Source: Pyricularia pennisetigena (Eukaryota > Ascomycota > Sordariomycetes > Magnaporthales > Pyriculariaceae). From it: 64,000 bases of DNA. Under the pieces are notes generated by a model. That model searched no databases, was not told the DNA's origin, and saw only the letters and a list, made by a program, of their open reading frames with translations. Below, piece after piece: positions 55,832 through 64,000 of the stretch. The stretch covers positions 1,275,874 to 1,339,873 of the forward strand of contig NW_021940919.1 in NCBI RefSeq assembly GCF_004337985.1, given 5' to 3'. Both the position numbers and the translations under genes were made by a program. Each line of letters begins with the position of its first letter. Within the stretch, counting starts at the first letter, position 1.

Positions 55832-58570
55832 ACAGTATATCAGTTGGAAACTTGTAACATGTGCAAAGAAGTACGGAGCGAGGGAATGAAGGACTGGGGC
55901 CAGATCTGTCGAGTCGGCGATGGTGCCCCAGATAGGTGGAACAGTGATTCTGGGTGGCGGAGGCGTGCCATATTTATAGATTGAGGTTCTCTTGCAGTCT
56001 CGATCGTAGTGGTTTGCTTCTATGTGTGGGTGATGAACAACAAAGCCGGTAAGGGGAAGGCATATTCTGGACAGGACAACGCAAATTCTAGACAAGACGG
56101 ACCAGCAAGCATTCCCGAAGCCCAATGTACAGGCGGTTGCTCAGCACCCCCAGCCGGAAAAAAAGGACGCCGCATACAGAGAGGCGCGCGGGGGGTTGGA
56201 TACAATTAGGAAGATGCTGAGAGGCTCGCCAGGCTGTCATGCCTGCGCCGTTGTGTTTCATCCGGAGATGGATGCAGGTAACCAGGCTTGGGGATAGTCG
56301 ACCCATAAAGATGGGAAGGTGCCCTTCGCCCCATGCCGGGCCAAACAGGGTTCATCAGACACAAGACGGGAGTCTACCCATAATGGGCATGTCGTTGTTG
56401 ATCGGCAGTGAGTGACATGAAGGCACCGGGTCCAGGTCTCAATTGGTCAAATATGAAGGGTTAAGGGAGATGATGGAATTTTCAGGGATGTTGCATTGTC
56501 CTTGGCTTGCCTCGATGTTGCCCAGCCTTGCAGGCGCTCTACCAACCAGAGCGGACAAAGACTTCATAACCACCAAGCAACTGCCAGTGCGGGGGGGTGG
56601 TGTGGGGGAAAGACTCACTTTGCTTTTGCAATAGGCAAACAGCACATCGAGCTTCCTTGAGCGATCACGGTATATTCCCCTCAAGAGTTGTGTGTCCAGG
56701 GGGTGTTGGAGGCGTCGGATGCTGATCACTACTTGCTGCGGTGGTTACTCCCGGTGGGGGCCTCTATTAGTCCGCCAACAAAAGAACCATTGGGCTAAGT
56801 CTTCGTTACTTACAACAGAGACAAATGGGTTTGTTTTGTGCCCAATTACATTATTGTAACTAGGATTGATTGGAGGATCCGAAGAGGTCCTTTCATTCCA
56901 GCGTCCTTGGATTCACTGCGGACGTTCATCTGCCAAGGATTCATGGCAAGTCTGGGCCCGCTGACGGGTTTGAATACAGGGGAAAGTGAAGAAGAAAAGT
57001 GATCCGAGCTACTGTTAATAACATAACAGGCAATACCTCCAGCTGAACAGTCAGCTGGATCACTTTGCCTCACTTGCAGCTGAGTCTGTCTACAGGTCGC
57101 TGGTGGCTCTGAGCGCTTGTTGCAGATTTATTTGGACCCATATCACTTAGCAGTCAAGTGCCGTCGTGTATTGAACCACAATCGTGAATCCTGTCCCGTT
57201 CACCTACCTCACCTTGCATTCCATTCTCGATACTGTGCGTCTTGTATGGTCAGAAATTACTTATTCTTCAATATCGTTATATCGATCACGAGATTTTTAC
57301 CTTTTCTTCTACGCCCACTTGTACAGCTTCATGGAACAGAGGATATGTCTTGGAATTTATTGAAACTACGTCATTGAGCCTCTTTGCAAGGCGGCACGAA
57401 ACGGCGAGGCAGCCCCATGAATGTGGCGTTCTAGAGAGTCGAAGAACGGAATTCGACAGGAGAACCGTGCACGGTACTGTACAACAGACCTGGATTCGGG
57501 ATCGTTATGCAATCGGGTCCGGGGTCAACCGACGTAGCAAAGCAAAAAAGAAAACCCCAAAACAATCGCGCAATGGCAGGACGTAATTGCTGACTGCACA
57601 TACTGTACAGTAATTTATTTGTTGTGTTCGGTAGTTTATGTATCCTTGGCCACCCCACCCAGATAGCCGCCAAGCCTATCCACAGGTGGTCGTCTTTTCT
57701 AGCCAGTCAAACAGCATCGATCACATCTTGGCACGCCCCTGACTTTGTGCCAGCTGTATCTCCACAGATAGATAAGTAATATTATTTTGGAGACTATGAT
57801 GGTAACCACAGACTAGCGGTACGAGGTCTGAAGTGTCCTTTTGCATTGAGGGAAAAATGCCAAGGGTGATTTCATCCCGCTTTCTGGTGACGAACTTGCA
57901 GCGTCTGTACACTTCTGTCATCCCATCTCAACCCAGGGGCAAGACCAGAATGCGATAAAGGGTCTTTGCTTGAGAATACGGCTGACCGACCGTCCCTTTG
58001 CTTCAAAAATATCGGCAACACTATTACAGCAGACACGCAAGCATTGAATACCTTCTTTGGCTAGGTGCAGGTTGGAACCTTTCACCGAAAGTACCTTCTG
58101 TTCGTATGTAGCTAATAAGACCATACGGTCGCATATGTGCCGGTGATGAAATGTCGGTGGAGAACAGCCCGTGTCTTGGTCTCCGCTCCGTAGTCCATAA
58201 ACGGAAGGTGGCTAGCAGAACCATGACTTAGAGCAAATCAAGTTTAGGTTGCTGGGCTGCGTTGTTGGGGGTGGCTATGCTGTTGTGGCAATATGTCAGC
58301 TCCCGCTTTTGAGCCCGCGGGTTCTATTACCGAGTTCGGGCTTATCTCCGCACGCTTTCCTCTCAACTTTTAAGCCAATTATCTTCCGTCTCTCTGCCTT
58401 GGTCGGAAAGCTGTGTTTATGACGCGACCTCGGCAGCGAAAGCAATCGCGATACCTGTCTAGTTCATCGTCACAGAGATCCCGACACCACAAAACCATCA
58501 ACTGGCAACTCACTGTCACTTCCTCTTCTGGTCAGCGACCTCCTTTTCCCGAGTAGAAGATAGCCCACAC
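55830..58570. other. Large intergenic region
   Basis: About 2.7 kb between the divergent deuterolysin and the 58571 gene. Frames of up to 114 codons occur on both strands, without recognisable domains or splice support. It should contain both promoters. Confidence 0.5.
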
Positions 58571-59185
58571 ATGTCAGGGTTCACGGGCATTCGTTCGGTC
58601 ACGCTCATCATCGCGGCGTGTCTCGTATTTGTGCTTCTGAAACAAGGCACATTCTCTTCGTCACCACTCGCAGACGGCGGCATCTCGCCATCTGTCAATA
58701 TGGCCTCGGACCCGGTCCCAAAACTCGACGTCAGCCTCCGTCAGACTGGCACTAATCCGCCCACGCTGACAGTCAAGGTAGCCAACAACAATGAGGGACC
58801 CGTCACCATCCTGACCTGGGACTCGCCTCTCGACCACGCCGCCTTACAGCTCGGCCTGATCGAAATCACGCCTGAGGGCGCCTCAGCCCCGCTTGAGCTG
58901 CAGACGGTGCAATTCCGGCGCGTCACGCCACCAGGGCCCGAGTCACTCGTCGAAATTGCCGCCGGGGAGTCTGTCGAGAGTGAAGTGATACTGAAGCAAC
59001 CGACCGTGAGCGAGGATGAAATTTTTGCAGGCAAAGACACAGCGACTGTGGTTATGAGGGGAACTTGGATGGCCGTATGGGGCAGCGCCAGGAAGGAAAT
59101 AAGCGATGATGAAATCGACAGGAGGGAAAAAAGCTTCGGGGGAAGTTTCCAATCCAATGGTCTGAAGATCCAGAGGGAAATGTAA
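58571..59185 (+). CDS. Secreted or signal-anchored single-domain protein, hypothetical
   Basis: A single exon of 204 codons. The N-terminus (SVTLIIAACLVFVLLKQGTF) is a signal peptide or anchor. The rest reads as a beta-rich domain: LDVSLRQTGTNPPTLTVKVA, NNEGPVTILTWDSPLDHAAL, FRRVTPPGPESLVEIAAGES, and a C-terminal TATVVMRGTWMAVWG. No cysteine pairs or catalytic motif are visible. The layout recalls the beta-domain that forms the propeptide of deuterolysins, one of which is encoded 2.9 kb away, but sequence identity by eye is low. I assign no function. Confidence 0.75.
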   Translation: MSGFTGIRSVTLIIAACLVFVLLKQGTFSSSPLADGGISPSVNMASDPVPKLDVSLRQTGTNPPTLTVKVANNNEGPVTILTWDSPLDHAALQLGLIEITPEGASAPLELQTVQFRRVTPPGPESLVEIAAGESVESEVILKQPTVSEDEIFAGKDTATVVMRGTWMAVWGSARKEISDDEIDRREKSFGGSFQSNGLKIQREM

Positions 59186-59470
59186 TGCATGCTCTAATCG
59201 TCGCATAAACATGCCATCCAGCGGGCATTATTATTCGGAATGAAATGAGGAGCCTATCTAGCTAAGATTCAAACTAGGGTTAGGCTAAGCTTTTGACACA
59301 TACAGCTGGTATATAAATAATGACAGCAGTATCACGAACTGGATTCTTAGTAGTCTCAGTGCTCAGACTAGACCCCCCTGCTTCGCAGTGGGGACCGAGC
59401 GCTCCATGTACCTTTTAGCCACATGGCTTTTCGACCAATTACATTGGCCGAAAAGATCGCGCTCGTTCTA
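59186..59470. other. Transition from gene-bearing DNA to AT-rich DNA
   Basis: Normal composition up to about 59470, where a TTTGAGGACA motif opens the AT-rich block. No gene seen. Confidence 0.5.
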
Positions 59471-60214
59471 GTTTGAGGACATTTTGTCGCATTTCGCCGT
59501 TTATAACGGTATTATTAATAATATATTTAATGTTACGATATCGCTAATGATTATTTTATTAATATAAGGATAATTTGTGGTATTTTGCCGTTTGTAGCGG
59601 GTATATATAATATATTCGTATTATAATGGCAAAAGAAAATGGTGTACCCATAATATGCAATTAAATATTCGTATAAAAAATAAATAAAAATTATACAAAT
59701 ATATAACAATTTGCGTTAAATTTATTGGAGTTTGTTGATTACTTGAATACCGGCCGCGTTTTTATAACCACTGTGTTTAAAAAAATTAAACTATTAAATA
59801 AAATTTGTAATTTTTCATTATATTTGATTCTTATTTTAAATAATAGTATATAATATTAATTTTAATTTTAATAACAGTATTTATAACCTAGCAAACCTAA
59901 TACTGCGAAATGCATACAATTATCGATTAAAACAAAAGTTTTAGTAATATTTTTATATTAATTAACATCTTGTTAAAAACCTAAATAATTTACGCAAATA
60001 TTAGTAAAATTAAAAGAAAGTTTAATTTAGGCATTTTTTTATCAATTTATTAAAAAATCTTATTTTACTTTTCTTTTATAACTTTTATTTAATTAAATAA
60101 AGCAGTAAATATAAAAATAATACAAATTTAGCATTTTTTAATATCAAAAAACAAAAAGGGCCGGTAATGTAAATCGGGTTTTACGTTGACGTTTGTTTAT
60201 ATATATTATCCATT

Positions 60215-61130
60215 TTTTCAAAGTTTGGTTTTATTAATATTGAAATTGGTAAAAATATAAAAGCATTTCGATTGTAAAATATATAAAAAATTGGATACAC
60301 TTTACCTATCCGCATATTTAACGGTTTATATAATTAGATATACGTACCAAAATGTAATATTATATGAAATATATATATGCCACCCCCCACGTGCAAAAAC
60401 CACAAAATCTAGCTGCAAAACAAAAATAAAATAAAATTAATCAAATAAAGCAAAAAAAATTATAAAATATACATTTAGCATTTTGTTTTATTAAATGGTT
60501 TGTAAAACCGATATTATATATAAGTAGGATTAGACTCGGACGTTTGTTTATATACGTAATCGAATTTTTGGAGTTTTGGTTTTATGATCGTTAAAACTGG
60601 TAAAAATATAAACGAGTTTCGATTGTAAATTATATATGCAAAATGTATATTTTACCTATCCGCTTATTTAACTGCTTATGTAATGCGATATATACACCAG
60701 AGCTTATTACAACCGTATATATGTACATACGACCCTTCACGTGTAAAAAGTATAAAATCTGATTAAAAATTAAAAATAATATTAAAAAAAATCAAAAAAA
60801 CAATACCGCTATGAACAAATTAAGGGCAGGTGGTATCCAATTCGGCCGTTATAATAGATAAAAAAATAAGTTAAATCGCTGCTAATAGCGGTATTAAACG
60901 CTATTTTCAACAATATTTTTTTTTTAATATTTTGCGTAATTGTGGAATAATAAAGGAGTGTCGGTCGAAAAAAGGCCAAAAATACCGCCATAAACGGCGA
61001 AAATCGACAAGTTGTCCTCAGACCTGAACCAGAGTGTTTTTTGGATGGACCCACAGGTACATTGCAAAACCGCAATTAAGCCACGAAGTGGATCAATTGT
61101 GGAGCTCTGGGCTTCAGGGATGAGCCCTGA
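60215..61130 (+). repeat. Left arm of a large inverted repeat
   Basis: About 915 bp whose reverse complement recurs at 61173-62085 with scattered, mostly transition differences. The copies contain the same short protein-like frame on opposite strands (60809-61075 - and 61210-61413 +), which confirms the inversion. Confidence 0.85.
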
Positions 61131-61172
61131 GACTAGATTCTTAGTTTGACTGCAAATATGCCTATGGTTATA

Positions 61173-62085
61173 GTTTTAGGGCTTATCCCTGAAGCCTAAA
61201 GCGCCACAATTGATCCACTTCGTGGCTCAATTGCGGTTTTGCAATGTACCTGTGGGTCCATCCAAAGAACATTCTGGTTCAGGTTTGAGGACAATTTATC
61301 GATTTTCGCCGTTTATAACGGTATTTTTAGCCTTTTTTCGACCGACACTCCTTTATTATTCCACAACCACGCAAAATATTAAAAAAGAAAATATCGTTGA
61401 AAATAGCGTTTAATACCGCTATTAGCAGCGATTTAACTTATTTTTTTATCTATTATAACGGCCGAATTGGATACCACCTGCCCTTAATTTGTTCATAGCG
61501 GTATTGTTTTTTTGATTTTTTTTAATATTATTTTTAATTTTTAATCAGATTTTATACTTTTTACACGTGAAGGGTCGTATGTACATATATACGGTTGTAA
61601 TAAGCTCTGGTGTATATATCGCATTACATAAGCAGTTAAATAAGCGGATAGGTAAAATATACATTTTGCATATATAATTTATAATCGGAATTTGTTTATA
61701 TTTTTACCAATTTTAACGATAATAAAACCAAAGCTTTTGGGATTGGATTACGTATAAAGACAAACGTCCAAGTTTAATCCAATTTATAATATTGGTTTTG
61801 AAAGCTTTTTTATAATAAAAAATACTAAATATGTATCTTATAAATCTTGTACTTTATTTTATTAATTTTATATTATCTTTGTTTTGCAGCCAAACTTTAT
61901 AGTTTTTGCACGTGGGGGATAATATATATATATATTTCATATAATAATACCTCAGTTTGGTACACATATCCCATGATATAAAGCGTTAAACACACCGATA
62001 GGTAAGGTATATTTAATTTTGTATATAATTTACAATCGAAACGCTTTTACATTTTTACAACTTTTAACATTAACAAACCCAAAAT
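61173..62085 (-). repeat. Right arm of the large inverted repeat
   Basis: Reverse complement of the left arm, separated from it by a spacer of about 45 bp near 61131-61172. The inner ends hold the conserved stretch ACAATTGATCCACTTCGTGG. Confidence 0.85.
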
Positions 62086-62429
62086 TTCATTTATTTTTTT
62101 ATCTTCTATAATAGCCGAATTCGATACCATGTAAAAATACTAATAAAAGTTTTATTTAAATCCATAACTGCATGCACTTTCCAGCTTTAGGTCCATTACG
62201 TTATAAATATTGTGATTCACTCTTTTATTAATATTATTTACTTTTATTTAAAATAAGAATTAAATATACTGAAAAATTCCAAATTTTACCTAATATTTAT
62301 AAGAATAATAAGCTAATATCATAAGCTTAAGCACGTAATATATACTTCAATACATAATTATGCACAATTATGCACAAGTATTATGCAGTGCATAAAAGAA
62401 TGATAAGCTTATAATATAAGCTTATTATT

Positions 62430-62588
62430 TGTTATGGATTCGTGCCTAAGGCACGTATCACGTAATAAGATATCAGAGCGGGTTAGGGACAATATATAAA
62501 AGGAAGGACATTACCACGACCCGGATATACACTTTTTCCTTCCTTTTCCCCTTAATGTTAGTAATAATACCAATAAAAATATTTAACA
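62430..62588 (+). repeat. Candidate 5' LTR of the second element
   Basis: Bounded by TGTTA and TAACA, includes a short inverted repeat GTGCCTAAGGCAC near 62442 and a TATA-like box. Its partner lies outside the window. Confidence 0.6.
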
Positions 62589-62646
62589 GTCCTTAAGCTG
62601 TTAATTTACCCTATAATATTCATTAACGTTTAATTTAAACACAATA

Positions 62647-63400
62647 ATGGCCAGCCCAAAGCCGGGCCCGGGAGGGGAGATTTATAATGCTTACCAAAAC
62701 CTGGTCGCGAATATTGCGATATTGGAAAAACGTATCGCTTAAATACAATTATATTCCTTAAACGCAGGCGCAATCGCGCAAAAATAACGGTGTAAAAGGA
62801 AATTTTTACGTAACCCCTTACCGTACGACGGCGTACCGGTTGCGTTTACAATTTGGAAATGAATTATTTCGTATAAATTAATACGCGATACGGAATTTAT
62901 CGGAAATTAACACAACCAATTCGAATACGTAGAATCCAATTTTACTATAATAATACAAAATATGGTCCGCTTTTTTTATAAAATAAAAAATATGGAAAAG
63001 GTTATAACCACGAAAATTTTATCGAATATTTGGGGCGCACGTACGACGACTTTTATAAAAAAGCCCAAATTTTCGCCGAATTAAAGGCATTCTATATACG
63101 ATACGGCGAATTATTCGCACATTTTTTTTATCAAATTCGAACGCCTCCTTATTACGGCCGGGGGTTTCGAATAGTTAAACAAAATACGGGCCAATTATTT
63201 GCGTTTTCGGGTCGTTAATCGGATAAAAAAGGCGTCGGTAGGAAAAAACATCGTTTCCAATTCCTACCACGGATTTATCGCCATATACCGTTATATTACC
63301 CAAAATTTGGAAACCATCGATTTGGATAAACGTTTTAACCAAAAACGGAACGCCCCCTTCCAAATTCTTTATAAACGGATTCAAAAAGTATAGGAATTAT
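62647..63400 (+). pseudogene. Degraded gag-like region of the second element
   Basis: The frame starts MASPKPGPGGEIYNAYQNL, followed by a YDG-containing segment typical of the start of fungal retrotransposon gag proteins. It is interrupted by several in-frame stops that fit CAA/CAG to TAA/TAG changes. Confidence 0.55.
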
Positions 63401-64000
63401 AAACGTATAAACGATAAAAAATTAACCGAAACCGTTATAACGTTGGTAAAAAACGAAAAAAAGCGCCGATTAAATGGAAATAAAGGGAAAAATCGGGCCT
63501 TATGGGTATCGGATTAAAAATTCCAACGACGCCGCGAAATAGGGGTTTACCTCCGTTGCGGGTCCATCTTTCATTACGTTTAAAATTATTAATTTGCGCC
63601 GATTATACGCACAACGCCGAACGACCCCAAAAAAAGAAAAAATTAACCCTGGACCGCAGTTTTAACCTAAAGGAAAACCGACGCAACGGGCCCCGATTAT
63701 TTTATAATACGTTAACAAATATAAATCGGAAAAAAATAGTTAAAAAAAATATAAGTTATAATAAATGGGCGATTATTTTTATCCCGGTCTTAACCAATTT
63801 AACGAAGTTTACTATTACATAAATGGATTTAAAATGCGAATATTACGCGGTAATAAATCAAAAGTATACCAAAAAATTAAAAATAATAAAAGTTTCTTTA
63901 CTATAAGCCCGCCGGTTACATACGGTAGCGGGATAAATATAAACTAATATACGGGAAATGGGTAATTGTAACGTAAATATCGACGGTTAATTTGCGCAGA

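Larger units (their letters stand above)
59472..62429. mobile_element. AT-rich repeat block, probable degraded DNA element(s)
   Basis: The block lacks coding sequence and is strongly AT-rich. The motif TTTGAGGACA with TCGCCGTTTATAACGG occurs at 59472-59513 (+), 60982-61021 (-) and 61284-61326 (+). The first two copies face each other like terminal inverted repeats of a 1.55-kb element. No transposase frame survives. Both a non-autonomous DNA transposon and an inverted duplication would fit. Confidence 0.55.
62430..64000 (+). mobile_element. 5' part of a second RIP-mutated LTR retrotransposon
   Basis: A 159-bp LTR-like segment (62430-62588) begins TGTTATGG and ends TTTAACA, with matching TGTTA/TAACA termini. 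It contains a TATA-like ATATATAAAA near 62492. A gag-like frame opens at 62647 (ATGGCCAGCCCAAAGCC) and soon meets stops. Further open segments (63030-63218, 63502-63822) are Lys/Asn/Ile-rich, as in mutated coding DNA. The element continues past the right edge, so the 3' LTR is not visible and its class is not certain. Confidence 0.7.

Noticed and set aside
1..64000. CRISPR array or prokaryotic operon features
   Set aside because: The genes have spliceosomal introns and eukaryotic families; no spaced direct repeats were seen.

Overview
This window is nuclear DNA of a filamentous ascomycete (Pezizomycotina, most likely Sordariomycetes). The evidence is short GT-AG introns of about 44-175 nt, a HAC1/HacA-type bZIP gene with an Ire1-type unconventional intron, the fungal 21 kDa complex I subunit with its typical C-terminal domain, a Zn2Cys6 regulator, a deuterolysin, and AT-rich transposon relics with the transition pattern of repeat-induced point mutation (RIP). 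The exact genus cannot be fixed from sequence alone.

Layout, left to right. 1-42.9 kb is a normal gene-bearing region with housekeeping and regulatory genes: a four-pass membrane glycoprotein (1194-3333, -), a DUF7704-type membrane protein (5376-5956, -) divergent from PEX16 (6475-7876, +), hac1 (8543-10278, -), an intron-containing tRNA-Val (13778-13877), a Cys-rich small protein (15525-15896, -), an MDR oxidoreductase (16320-17339, -), complex I NUO-21 (18539-19366, -) divergent from CSM3/SWI3 (19793-20956, +), IWS1/SPN1 (21203-22653, -) divergent from BRL1/BRR6 (23383-25055, +), a Zn2Cys6 activator (27752-30694, +), a secreted GMC oxidoreductase (32114-34003, +), a SWIM+RING protein (34611-35841, -) divergent from an NTF2-like protein (36494-37357, +), a coiled-coil protein with an MIM1-like tail (37882-38678, +), and SKI2 (38941-42858, -).

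43.1-52.0 kb is one complete, heavily mutated Ty3/gypsy-type LTR retrotransposon with 174-bp LTRs and an AGTGG target duplication. The 52-59.3 kb island holds a weakly supported hypothetical gene, a deuterolysin protease (54341-55706, -), and a secreted or anchored single-domain protein (58571-59185, +). 59.47 kb to the right edge is again AT-rich: a roughly 1.9-kb inverted repeat, then the LTR and gag start of a second degraded retrotransposon that runs out of the window.

The genes do not form one pathway or a biosynthetic cluster. They cover the unfolded protein response (hac1), peroxisome biogenesis, respiration, fork protection, transcription elongation, nuclear envelope/NPC assembly and cytoplasmic RNA decay, plus secreted enzymes. 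The most notable signals are the dual-frame hac1 region, the position-graded RIP in the LTRs, the extra coding-like segment behind the integrase, the large inverted repeat, and many long A/T runs, two of them inside introns of one gene. Exon boundaries were placed by hand from splice signals and reading-frame continuity.
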